This document shows, in pieces, positions 1-7,257 of a DNA stretch of 64,000 bases. This DNA is from Thermoanaerobacter kivui. GTDB lineage: Bacteria > Bacillota > Thermoanaerobacteria > Thermoanaerobacterales > Thermoanaerobacteraceae. Under the pieces are notes generated by a model. That model searched no databases. It was not told where the DNA came from and saw only the letters and a program-made list of their open reading frames with translations. Each line of letters begins with the position of its first letter. Position 1 is the first letter of the stretch. The translations under genes were made by a program, and so were the position numbers. The stretch covers positions 2,071,501 through 2,135,500 of the forward strand of contig NZ_CP009170.1 in NCBI RefSeq assembly GCF_000763575.1, read 5' to 3'.

Positions 1-1
1 C

Positions 2-1018
2 TCGACTACTTCGGTGCTTCTTGAGCGCCGGGACGTAATAGTTGTGACCAGCATATCATGCATATATGGTTTGGCTAATCCCAAGGAATACAGGGACCTC
101 ACCCTGTCATTGCGGCCTGGGATGGTAAAGGACCAGGATGAGGTGCTGCGCAAGTTGGTTGACATACAGTACCAGCGAAACGATATAGACTTCGTGCGGG
201 GGACCTTTCGGGTAAGAGGAGATGTGGTGGAGATATTCCCTGCAGGGTCTTATGGCCAGGCTATCCGTGTGGAATTCTTTGGCGACGAGATCGACAGGAT
301 CACAGAGATCGATGCCTTGACCAGAGAAGTGCTGGGATACCGCACCCATGTGGCCATATTCCCTGCTTTGCACTATGCATCGTCGCGCGAACGCCTGGAA
401 CAGGCTATTGCACAGATAGAGTACGACCTGGAGATAAGGGTTAAGGAGCTTAAGGACCAGGGGCGTTTCCTCGAAGCCCAGCGCCTGCTGCAACGCACCA
501 ACTACGACATCGAGATAATGTGCGAGGTGGGATACTGCAACGGCATAGAGAACTATTCCCTCTATCTGGACGGCAGGCAACCCGGTGAGCCACCTTATAC
601 CCTGCTGGACTATTTCCCTGAGGATTTCCTCGTGTTCATAGATGAGTCTCATGTCATCATACCGCAGTTGCGGGCCATGTATGCCGGCGACCGCTACAGA
701 AAGGACAACCTGGTGGAGTACGGTTTCAGGTTGTCTGCGACTTATGACAACCGGCCCCTTACATTTGAGGAGTTTGAGAGCAAGATAAACCAGGTCATTT
801 ACGTTAGGGCTACTCCGGGGCCGTACGAGCTCAGCAAGTCGTCGCGCGTGGTTGAACAGATCATAAGGCCTACGGGACTGGTTGATCCCAAGGTGGTGGT
901 ACAGCCGATTGAAGGTAGATCGACGACTTGATTGGCGAGATACGCCAGTGCGTTGAAAGAAATGAACGGGTACTGGTCACCACTCTGACCAAGAAGATGG
1001 TGGAGAGCCTTACCTTTG
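2..1018 (+). pseudogene. uvrB: UvrB excinuclease fragment, frameshifted and truncated
   Basis: Central part of UvrB, the helicase-like damage-verification subunit of nucleotide excision repair. The reading frame enters from the left edge and shows UvrB landmarks: [16 protein letters not shown], the GDVVEIFPA segment, and FIDESHV followed by [11 protein letters not shown]. Near 912-918 one base is missing, because the UvrB continuation [10 protein letters not shown] followed by [11 protein letters not shown] runs in another frame. The similarity stops near 1010, where an IS256 transposase start begins on the other strand. The DNA is clearly GC-richer than the rest of the window and uses different codons, so it was probably acquired from another organism. 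It cannot encode a working UvrB. Confidence 0.88.
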
Positions 1019-1155
1019 ATTTGTTCGCTAGCCTGGGCTTGGAGTATTTGGTTGAGTACGGATTCCAATAGTTTGGCCATCTCTTCATGTTTAGCTCCAT
1101 TTAGAAAAAGGTGGTGCAAAATTTCAGAATCGATGGTAATATTATATTGAGCCAT
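1012..1155 (-). pseudogene. IS256-family transposase, N-terminal fragment
   Basis: About 48 residues beginning MAQYNITIDSEILHHLF and running to [19 protein letters not shown] match the start of IS256-family (mutator-type) transposases. A ribosome binding site (GGAGGGATGAG) precedes the ATG. The frame then runs into antisense uvrB sequence, so the DDE catalytic domain is missing. This is a junction between an IS256 5' end and foreign uvrB DNA, not a functional gene. Confidence 0.75.
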
Positions 1156-1218
1156 TTCTCATCCCTCCAATTAGGTTTTTGTGTTGGCAATTTAATTCTA
1201 ACCAGAGGGATGGAGGTG

Positions 1219-1290
1219 GCTCAATCTCTTTTTACACAATTATATAGACTTAACTGGATTTGATCAAGTCCAATTTTTTGTGTAAAATTC
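1219..1290. repeat. Two IS256-like termini facing each other
   Basis: Two related ends lie back to back: TTTTTACACA followed by 8 bases and GACTT on the plus strand (about 1229-1251), and on the minus strand ATTTTACACA followed by 8 bases and GACTT (about 1263-1290). The first is the outer end of the IS256 fragment just upstream. The second belongs to another copy or its remnant. Little more can be said without a reference IS. Confidence 0.45.
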
Positions 1291-1574
1291 CCTCTACCTT
1301 GAGAACTCGCCAGAAATTATGGACACTAAAACTTGTTCCATCCAGAGGTTCTAGCACCCTTCCTGGCTTACTCTCAAGGCTTTGTAGAAATTCTATCACT
1401 TTCTTTATCTCTTTTAAGTGTTTTTTCTTCAACTGTTTGTTTCTGACTGTTTCCTTTACATGCTCTTTTAATTCTTCTAATTCATTTATAGTTAGTGCGT
1501 TAAGAAACTTTATATAATTGTCTGGTATCTTTTCTTCTCTGCTTTTCTTTTGTAAGATTAAGTGTTAAACTCAT
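1250..1574 (-). pseudogene. Unrecognised small gene, frameshifted, ending in an IS terminus
   Basis: An ATG at 1574 begins MSLTLNLTKEKQRR. After a frame change near 1535 the sequence continues with a lysine- and glutamate-rich helical stretch (NALTINELEELKEHVKE, then KHLKEIKKVIEFLQSLESK). The last 20 or so codons translate an IS256-like terminal repeat, so the native C-terminus is lost. I do not recognise the family. An inverted repeat lies directly upstream. Confidence 0.35.
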
Positions 1575-1577
1575 ACT

Positions 1578-1648
1578 ATGGAGATTCTCCTTTCTGTTAA
1601 TGTTTTTGTTTGTCACTTAAATTTTATCAGAAAAAGGGGAATCTCCAT
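1578..1648. repeat. Inverted repeat upstream of the MSLTL gene remnant
   Basis: The arms ATGGAGATTCTCC (1578-1590) and GGGGAATCTCCAT (1636-1648) pair at 12 of 13 positions around a 45-base spacer. The left arm overlaps the ribosome binding region of the small gene at 1250-1574. It could be an attenuator-like hairpin or a mobile-element end. Confidence 0.5.
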
Positions 1649-1697
1649 ATATTTTTTGTAAAAATTTTTCGCTTAATTTAGCCCTCAAATGGCTCTA

Positions 1698-1847
1698 TTA
1701 GCGTAGTATATAATATACAAATTTTCCTACTATTTCTCCTATTTTTATTCCGCTTAATACTACAAGAGCAACTAGTATAAACAACAAAGAAACCTTAATT
1801 ACAGGAAAATTATTTAATTTTTCCATCAAAAAATTGACACCATCCAT
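1698..1847 (-). CDS. Small single-pass membrane protein, 49 aa
   Basis: The ATG at 1847 is preceded by GGAGGTAAAATAA, a good Shine-Dalgarno site. The product starts MDGVNFLMEKLNNFPVIKVS, followed by one hydrophobic segment (LLFILVALVVLSGIKIG), and ends KFVYYILR. I do not recognise a family. Short start-to-stop length, a strong ribosome binding site and a clean membrane segment suggest a real small gene. It could be a stress peptide, a toxin-like peptide or part of a remnant element. Confidence 0.5.
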   Translation of the reverse strand: MDGVNFLMEKLNNFPVIKVSLLFILVALVVLSGIKIGEIVGKFVYYILR

Positions 1848-1920
1848 TTATTTTACCTCCATAATTTCTATTGGTTCTGTCAAGGGCCGCGCTAGCTTGT
1901 TTATTGTAAAATAAAAATGG

Positions 1921-1980
1921 ACAAAGTTGCAAAGAAAAATCCCCACTTTTGCAACTCAAAAATCCCCAGATTTGCAAAGG
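1921..1980. repeat. IS21-like terminal repeats
   Basis: Two tandem copies of a motif of the form GCAAA, a few bases, then AAAAATCCCC (AAAGAAAAATCCCCACTTTT and CTCAAAAATCCCCAGATTTG) resemble the repeated ends of IS21-family elements. The right side cuts the C-terminus of the nuclease-like gene. No istA or istB gene is present, so only an end remains. Confidence 0.4.
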
Positions 1981-1981
1981 G

Positions 1982-2299
1982 TCATTGCAGGCACCCATTC
2001 GGTGGTCTAAACCCTGCTGCCTGTGCCTCTGCTTCTGTCTTGAACCACACTTCCGCTTTTGTTCTGTCGTACCATGGATCTCTGGGAATGTGGTATATTT
2101 TTCTCCTTTGCTGTTAATGTTGCCTTTAATTAAGCCATTCCCATTGGAATCCACATATACCTTGTCCGGTTCTCCGTAATAACCGTATGGTAAGCTTTGA
2201 TTTAAATTATTGGTGGAAGTTTTTGATGAAGATGTATTTGATGTACTGCCGTTCCCACTGTTTCCAGCAGTGTAATCTCCCGGCTTGACATTGAAATTA
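1982..2299 (-). pseudogene. Secreted nuclease-like protein, C-terminal 'sunset' domain remnant
   Basis: Translation gives a Ser/Thr/Asn-rich linker (GNSGNGSTSNTSSSKTSTNN), then KGNINSKGEK. After a one-base shift at a run of five T (2098-2102) it continues IYHIPRDPWYDRTKAEVWF and ends EAQAAGFRPPNGCLQ. This NINSKGEKIYH module closes many clostridial thermonuclease-like and ComEC-associated proteins. The N-terminal catalytic domain is absent, and the frameshift breaks what is left. Residual function is unlikely. Confidence 0.6.
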
Positions 2300-2445
2300 T
2301 TCTATTATTCGAGAAAACTTTATAAATTCCTCTAAATGTACAAAAAATAAACCTTTTCTTATTTTAATAGAAAAAGGTTATCAATCAGCTTTTTGTTATA
2401 TTATTTGCCCCTATTCGTAGACAAAAAACGCAAATAGATTTTGAT

Positions 2446-2680
2446 TTATTCTTCAAAATAATCATTGTCAATTCGCTTAATTTCATAAACTTCTTGAACA
2501 GATACACCAACATTAAAATCAATCATATATTCTGCTAATTGATAACCATCAATTAATATTATTTTTTTATTTGTCAATCGATTTGCATATTCAATAGCAT
2601 CGTTCGAAAAAGTAGAGGTTGTAATAAAAATTCCTTTATTAGCCCCTGGGGTATCTAAAGCGCCATAAAACTCGGCTTAA
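2446..2680 (-). pseudogene. Mrr-type restriction endonuclease, C-terminal fragment
   Basis: About 75 codons read GALDTPGANKGIFITTSTFS, followed by DAIEYANRLTNKKIILIDG and EYMIDFNVGVSVQ, ending IKRIDNDYFEE. This is the C-terminal half of the Mrr_cat restriction endonuclease fold used by type IV modification-dependent systems. The start and the D-QxK catalytic core are missing, so it is a remnant. It abuts the DUF2442 gene. Confidence 0.7.
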
Positions 2681-2931
2681 TTTAAACTGTGGTTAACTTC
2701 TTTACCATTTTTCCAAAGCTCATATTCACTCAAATCCATTTCGCTATTCCAACTTACACCATATCCTCCTGGATCAACTTTTACCGCTTTGAAAAAAGCT
2801 TTGTTTTTCAGTAGCTCAAACGGCCACTCATTAAGCTTTGGTTTCATATCGTATTCTTTCACTATTCCATTATCAAAAGTAACAAGCAGTTTATAATCAT
2901 CTGTTGCTTTCACACTGACAACTTTATACAT
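2677..2931 (-). CDS. DUF2442 family protein
   Basis: 84 aa. The pattern VVSVKATDDYKLLVTFDNG, then EYDMKPKL, and VDPGGYGVSWNSEMDLSEYELW is typical of DUF2442. It follows the DUF4160 gene by 6 bases. Genes of these two families are repeatedly found as adjacent pairs and have been suggested to act like toxin-antitoxin modules, but no biochemical role is established. The last codons overlap the end of the Mrr fragment. Confidence 0.85.
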   Translation of the reverse strand: MYKVVSVKATDDYKLLVTFDNGIVKEYDMKPKLNEWPFELLKNKAFFKAVKVDPGGYGVSWNSEMDLSEYELWKNGKEVNHSLN

Positions 2932-2937
2932 GTTCCA

Positions 2938-3186
2938 TCACTCCAATCCAGGCAATTTTCGAAATACCTGAGTCTCCCACATTTCTAGAAGTTCACGTTG
3001 ATATTTGCTAGCCCATTCAACGACTAACTCTCTTGCTCTTCTAGGTAAATCTCCTTCAATCATTTTAAGAGTATTAATATCAAATACACCTACGTATTCT
3101 CCATATATAGCATGAAAGTGTGGCGGAAAGTGATCTCCAAAGTACATTTTAATTACTATGCCATAAAACCTTGTTACCTCTGGCAT
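2938..3186 (-). CDS. DUF4160 family protein
   Basis: 82 aa, beginning MPEVTRFYGIVIKMYFGDH, followed by PPHFHAIYGEYVGVFDI and LPRRARELVVEWA, the hallmarks of DUF4160. A ribosome binding site (AAGGAGAGGA) precedes the start. It is first in a two-gene operon with the DUF2442 gene, the usual order for this pair. Function unknown; a toxin-antitoxin role is only an inference from gene pairing. Confidence 0.85.
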   Translation of the reverse strand: MPEVTRFYGIVIKMYFGDHFPPHFHAIYGEYVGVFDINTLKMIEGDLPRRARELVVEWASKYQRELLEMWETQVFRKLPGLE

Positions 3187-3402
3187 TTTACTATCCTCTC
3201 CTTAAGTCTAACATATTTTATCATATTATATATCAAAGCAATTAATTATCCCTTAAATATCAAAAATTCCACTTCATAATTAATTATACCACAGCGTAGG
3301 GAAATATAATTATATTTTTAACTATTCTCTTAAAACATACTGCTGTAGCTTACTCTCTTACACCATATGCTTACACCTCCTCAAATTTTTTCTTTGCTTC
3401 TT

Positions 3403-3557
3403 GTTTGCCCCCGGCAGTTAAAACGAAACGGCCTGCGAGCCGAAGGTCAAGGGGTCGGGGAGGGATACCGGACCGAGCGCATGCGAGGGAGGATATGCTC
3501 ACCGACCCCTTGACCGTAAGGGGAGCAGGCGTACAATCTTTTTGCGCGGGGGCAAAC
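3403..3557. repeat. Large triple-nested GC-rich palindrome
   Basis: Three perfect inverted repeats are nested within 155 bases: GTTTGCCCCCG/CGGGGGCAAAC (3403-3413 and 3547-3557), GCCTGC/GCAGGC (3431-3436 and 3525-3530), and GGTCAAGGGGTCGG/CCGACCCCTTGACC (3445-3458 and 3502-3515). It is GC-rich against AT-rich surroundings and has no convincing gene. A similar nested design follows the IS30 transposase at 59.2 kb. Confidence 0.75.
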
Positions 3558-3563
3558 AAAAAA

Positions 3564-3635
3564 AGCACGTCTGCGAAAGCAGAGGTGCTCTCTTAACCGG
3601 ATTTTTTGATTTGAGCAAAGCGAAAATGAAAATCC
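3564..3635. repeat. 72-bp direct repeat, copy A (two hairpins)
   Basis: Begins with the hairpin AGCACGTCTGC-GAAA-GCAGAGGTGCT and continues with a second one, GGATTTT...AAAATCC. A nearly identical sequence stands at 13016-13086. The two copies flank the type III CRISPR operon and its IS1182 element. The hairpins look like back-to-back terminators, but the length conserved between copies suggests a dispersed repeat. Confidence 0.75.
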
Positions 3636-3697
3636 GTCCTGATTTTACATATTCAAAATTTTAACATGCTTTTCTACTTTTCCCAAAATATCTCCTT

Positions 3698-4198
3698 TTA
3701 TAGAAACTTCATTAAATATGTCCTTATCTTTTCATCATCCCAATTGGTGGTTTCTTTTAATCCTTTCTTAATAATTTTTAGATACTTTTCTGATGGACTT
3801 TGTATTTCATTGGTCCAGCATCCAGTTATTGTTTTGATTTTAACTCCATCTTTTTCACCAAGTTCCAAAATATAGTTATACCAACTTTTGCCTTCTTGTT
3901 TCTGAATATCATAAAATTGTTCTTCAGTTATTTTCCACAATCTAATAACAGAATAGAATTCGAGGTTTGTCTCTTTCTTACAAGATAAGAAGGCTATCCC
4001 TTTATTTTCCCATCTTGGAGAGCATTTTGCAAAATACAGCCGGTAGGGAACATACATCCACCCCATAGCTACCGGTTCTGTTTTGTCCCTGCATCCCTCA
4101 TACACTTTGCCTTCATATACTCCGCCTTTTATATAAACAAGAAATCTTTCTCTAAGCAAATTTGAACCATATGCACCGTAATAAATCACTTCACTCAT
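3698..4198 (-). CDS. Gamma-glutamylcyclotransferase-like (AIG2/GGCT fold) protein in CRISPR operon
   Basis: 166 aa from ATG 4198, chosen because GAGGT lies 10 bases upstream. An in-frame ATG at 4306 would add 36 residues but has no ribosome binding site. The N-terminal YYGAYGSNLLRERF carries the YGSNL substrate-loop motif of the GGCT superfamily. Further conserved pieces are VPYRLYFAK and SPRWENKGIAFL. Members cyclise gamma-glutamyl amines or act in other amide chemistry; the substrate here is unknown. It is the last gene of the type III CRISPR operon, on the same strand and just after a RAMP gene. The link may be functional or only positional. Confidence 0.65.
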   Translation of the reverse strand: MSEVIYYGAYGSNLLRERFLVYIKGGVYEGKVYEGCRDKTEPVAMGWMYVPYRLYFAKCSPRWENKGIAFLSCKKETNLEFYSVIRLWKITEEQFYDIQKQEGKSWYNYILELGEKDGVKIKTITGCWTNEIQSPSEKYLKIIKKGLKETTNWDDEKIRTYLMKFL

Positions 4199-4322
4199 TT
4201 CACTTTTTACCTCACTATCTTCAGTGATTGTACACTTATATTTATATTTCCACCAACCCAAAAATTTCCTTCGCAAAAGAAGTTTAGTCAACATTGATAA
4301 AAACATCTAGAAAACTAGCTTA

Positions 4323-5318
4323 CTATTGTTTTTTATCTTTTATTAATTTCCCTTTAAAAAGTCGATAATTTTTTAACTCCTTACTATTTTTTGATGTTTT
4401 GTTATCTATAATTATTTTACTACCTATATTCACAAAATAACCTGCATTTTCGACTTTGGGATTATTTTGGGTAAAGTCAAATTCTGCAAGTAACTTAAGT
4501 TCTCCTTCAAATTTCACTTCGCGTGAAAACTCAAAAAACTGCTTTAAAATTAAACTATTATCACTGTCATCTAAAAACAAATAACCATTCTCATCTACAT
4601 CCCATTTTTTGAGTCCTTCATCTGCGTTTCCTTCCCCGTCTTTTAGTTCATTAATGACAATTAACTCCAATTCACCAAAACCATATTTAGAATCTCCACC
4701 AATATAAACTTTAGAAAAAACATCTAACAAAAAATCATTATAATCTTTGTCCTCATTCTTTTTACTTTCATCATTTTTATCATTTTCTTTTATATCTTGG
4801 TCATTATTTCCATTTGTTATTAAAGAGTTTATATCTTTAATAACTTCTTCTTCAAACCCAATTAATCCTATCCAATAAAGTTGTTTCGAACTGCTTCCAT
4901 CCTGTTTTGACCTTGGCAGTACAAATTCAAATTCATGAAGGCTTTCATCCTTTGCTTTCCTTGATAGTGGTTCTACTGCAGTTGATACAATAGTATCCAC
5001 AAATTCAAATTTAAATTGTTCCTCAAGATAATCTCCTATGTAAAAATTCCCTTTTTTATATTTGGGAAATAAAGGGTCGGTATTTAAACATCCATCTTTT
5101 TCACATGTTACAGCAGGATAAAAGTTGGTAATATGTTCAAATATTTTTTTAGCTTTGTCAATTTCATTAAATCCATTTGTCTTTAAATACTGGTGAGTTA
5201 AAGCACCCCACATAGTCCAGCCAGGAATGAAAATTTCAGTCTCGTTTATAACACCCCACTCTATTGAACCAATATGTATAGGCTGGTTTTGCTTAAAAAT
5301 TAGTTTATACCACTTCAT
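4323..5318 (-). CDS. CRISPR type III RAMP protein (Cas5/Csx10-like)
   Basis: 331 aa. The N-terminus reads QPIHIGSIEWG, then FIPGWTMWGALTHQYL, the pattern of RAMP (RRM-fold) subunits, and VYIGGDSKYGFGELEL is the glycine-rich loop. A low-complexity Asn/Asp/Lys insertion lies near residues 165-195. Such subunits line the crRNA in the effector complex, here probably at the 5' handle. The gene starts 3 bases after the small subunit, inside the operon. Exact RAMP class (Cas5-, Csx10- or Cmr3-like) cannot be fixed by eye. Confidence 0.7.
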   Translation of the reverse strand: MKWYKLIFKQNQPIHIGSIEWGVINETEIFIPGWTMWGALTHQYLKTNGFNEIDKAKKIFEHITNFYPAVTCEKDGCLNTDPLFPKYKKGNFYIGDYLEEQFKFEFVDTIVSTAVEPLSRKAKDESLHEFEFVLPRSKQDGSSSKQLYWIGLIGFEEEVIKDINSLITNGNNDQDIKENDKNDESKKNEDKDYNDFLLDVFSKVYIGGDSKYGFGELELIVINELKDGEGNADEGLKKWDVDENGYLFLDDSDNSLILKQFFEFSREVKFEGELKLLAEFDFTQNNPKVENAGYFVNIGSKIIIDNKTSKNSKELKNYRLFKGKLIKDKKQ

Positions 5319-5320
5319 TT

Positions 5321-5875
5321 TTATTCCCCCATAGCCTTTGCATGGTAGAGGGCATAGATTAGCACTTTTTCAAAAAGCTCTTTGAAAAAGAGTAAATCAT
5401 TTAAGTTAGATGATAAATCTAAAAAGTATTTATTAAGCTCTTTATTCCTATCTTTTTCTTTCGCTTTTTTCTGGTTTTCTAATTGTTTTTTTTCTTCTTG
5501 AGAATTAGATTTATTTTTAATTTTGCCTTGTAGTTGATTAATATCTTTTTGCAGTTGATTTATTTCTTTTGTCAAATTAGAGATATTTTTAACCACAGCA
5601 TCATAATCCAATGTTTTTAAGACAAACTTATCTATTTCTGCAATTTTACTCAACAATTTAAAAATTTTCTCTTCATTTAAACTCTTCTCATCTTCGTGGA
5701 ATTTAACTTTTAATTTATCCAGGACATAAATCCACATAGCATAAACTCCATCATTAGAAAGGACTCCCAAAAGTTTACTTATTTCATTTTCCTCCAAAAT
5801 TTTATCATTTACAATATCAAAAGCTATTTTATTTAATGTAGATTCCAATGTAGGTTCAAAATTAGCTTCATTCAT
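5321..5875 (-). CDS. CRISPR type III small subunit (Cas11/Cmr5-like)
   Basis: 184 aa, all-helical. It starts MNEANFEPTLESTLNKIAF and contains DGVYAMWIYVLDKLK and a closing helix KVLIYALYHAKAMGE, compatible with the small subunit that forms the inner filament of type III complexes. A long coiled coil (LTKEINQLQKDINQLQGKI, about residues 100-150) is an insertion not typical of Cmr5. Its ATG overlaps the stop of the Cmr4-like gene (ATGA-type coupling). Identification rests mainly on size, helix pattern and position. Confidence 0.6.
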   Translation of the reverse strand: MNEANFEPTLESTLNKIAFDIVNDKILEENEISKLLGVLSNDGVYAMWIYVLDKLKVKFHEDEKSLNEEKIFKLLSKIAEIDKFVLKTLDYDAVVKNISNLTKEINQLQKDINQLQGKIKNKSNSQEEKKQLENQKKAKEKDRNKELNKYFLDLSSNLNDLLFFKELFEKVLIYALYHAKAMGE

Positions 5876-7254
5876 TCTTGTTCACCTCCACTACCAGCAG
5901 TGTTGTTCCAAACAGATTTCTTATTAGTGTCTTCCTCATAATTTGTTTTTTTCTCTTTAATCTCTAATTTCAATCTTCCAAAGCCCCTTGTTGTCATACC
6001 ACCAATACCTAATGTCTCAAAAAAGTGTTTAGAATCACACAAAGCATCCTCTAGTTTATCATAATCAGGCAAAGCTTTTATTTTATCTAATCCTTCAAAA
6101 GCTGATTTATTAAATATTCTCAAATCACCGTAAAATATAGTTCCCCTTGGTATTGCTTCAGAAGTAAACAGTGCTCCTTCTTTTGCTGCTCCTGTTATTG
6201 GATCTATTGAAACAGATGTCCTTACTTCAAGATTAGAATTGACAATTTGAGAAAACAAATTTTCTGGTACTATAATAATTTTTTTAATATCTAATTTAAA
6301 CTTATCAAATTGTACGTCATTTATTTTAATTGGAAGATTTTCAACTTTGTAAGGTAGATAAATCCAGCCAAGATTTATATGTCCATTTTCTTGTCCATTC
6401 TCTATTTTTTCTAAAGCAATACAAAACTTTTGTTCTTCTGCATTTGATTTTTTATCTGTTTCTCCTTTTACTTTTTCATCATATAATCCAGCATTTTTTA
6501 ATATTTCTTCTGTTGTTATCCATTTTGTGCCTAAACGTGTAAACACAGGGAAAAACAAGATATTTAAATCACTAAAATGAATCATCCCCTGCCAGCTTAA
6601 ATCTTCCTTTGAAAAGCCAAATCCTTTACAAATTATACAATGTCCGCAATGTCCTGTTTTACCTTCATTATCTGTAGCATATGGTGCATTTGATAATTCT
6701 TCTTGCGGAGTATTATCCTGTCCAGCACAAGTAATTCGTGAAAATTTATTATATTCATAGTATCTCCAATTATTTTCATTATTTTCTGTTAATGTATTGA
6801 TTTGAAATTTTTCTTCAAAATATTGTTTCAATTTTTCATGAATTTTTTTCCTTTTTTCTTCCTTATTTTTATCTTCATTCCCGTGCGAATGAATGTTTAA
6901 AATTCTATAAATACTCCTTTTTAATTCATTAAAAGAAACCTTCGATAACTCTTTATTCTCCTTTAATGCCATTTTTTCATCTTCTGTTATTACATTTTCA
7001 TTTTTTAGAAATTCTAAAATTTGATCCAGGTGTTCTTCTATTTTTGACTTAACAAAGGGCATCAATTCCAGCGTCACATAATACCTCCAAGTACCAGCTA
7101 AACTTGAGCCAGGAATTTTGGGGAGCTTCGTTATTGGATCTCTTACTATTGTATTATCAACTCTACCTATGGTATATCCTCCTGTGCCTATATAAACTGG
7201 ATCTGTTGCCATCCCATAAACTCTTAATTCCTTAACAGAATCATTTTTACACAT
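5872..7254 (-). CDS. CRISPR type III Cas7 backbone subunit (Cmr4/Csm3-like)
   Basis: 460 aa. VYIGTGGYTIGRVDNTIVRD, then ITKLPKIPGSSLAGTWR is the Csm3/Cmr4 signature. Asp33 in RVDNTIVRD matches the catalytic aspartate that cuts target RNA every 6 nt. MIHFSDLNILFFPVF and VRTSVSIDPITGAAKEGALF are Cmr4-like, and TTRGFGRLKLEI is the glycine-rich loop. A cysteine cluster (GHCGHCIICKG, near residue 215) may bind metal. It lies 4 bases after the split large subunit and overlaps the small-subunit start. If expressed, the complex should keep RNA-cutting ability. Confidence 0.82.
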   Translation of the reverse strand: MCKNDSVKELRVYGMATDPVYIGTGGYTIGRVDNTIVRDPITKLPKIPGSSLAGTWRYYVTLELMPFVKSKIEEHLDQILEFLKNENVITEDEKMALKENKELSKVSFNELKRSIYRILNIHSHGNEDKNKEEKRKKIHEKLKQYFEEKFQINTLTENNENNWRYYEYNKFSRITCAGQDNTPQEELSNAPYATDNEGKTGHCGHCIICKGFGFSKEDLSWQGMIHFSDLNILFFPVFTRLGTKWITTEEILKNAGLYDEKVKGETDKKSNAEEQKFCIALEKIENGQENGHINLGWIYLPYKVENLPIKINDVQFDKFKLDIKKIIIVPENLFSQIVNSNLEVRTSVSIDPITGAAKEGALFTSEAIPRGTIFYGDLRIFNKSAFEGLDKIKALPDYDKLEDALCDSKHFFETLGIGGMTTRGFGRLKLEIKEKKTNYEEDTNKKSVWNNTAGSGGEQE

Positions 7255-7257
7255 TTT

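Noticed and set aside
107-652. 181-codon minus-strand frame opposite uvrB
   Set aside because: It is the antisense of a clear UvrB coding sequence and has no motif or ribosome binding site.
3187-3700. Possible CRISPR array near the effector genes
   Set aside because: The repeats here are inverted and nested, with no series of equal direct repeats and spacers. No array is seen anywhere in the window.
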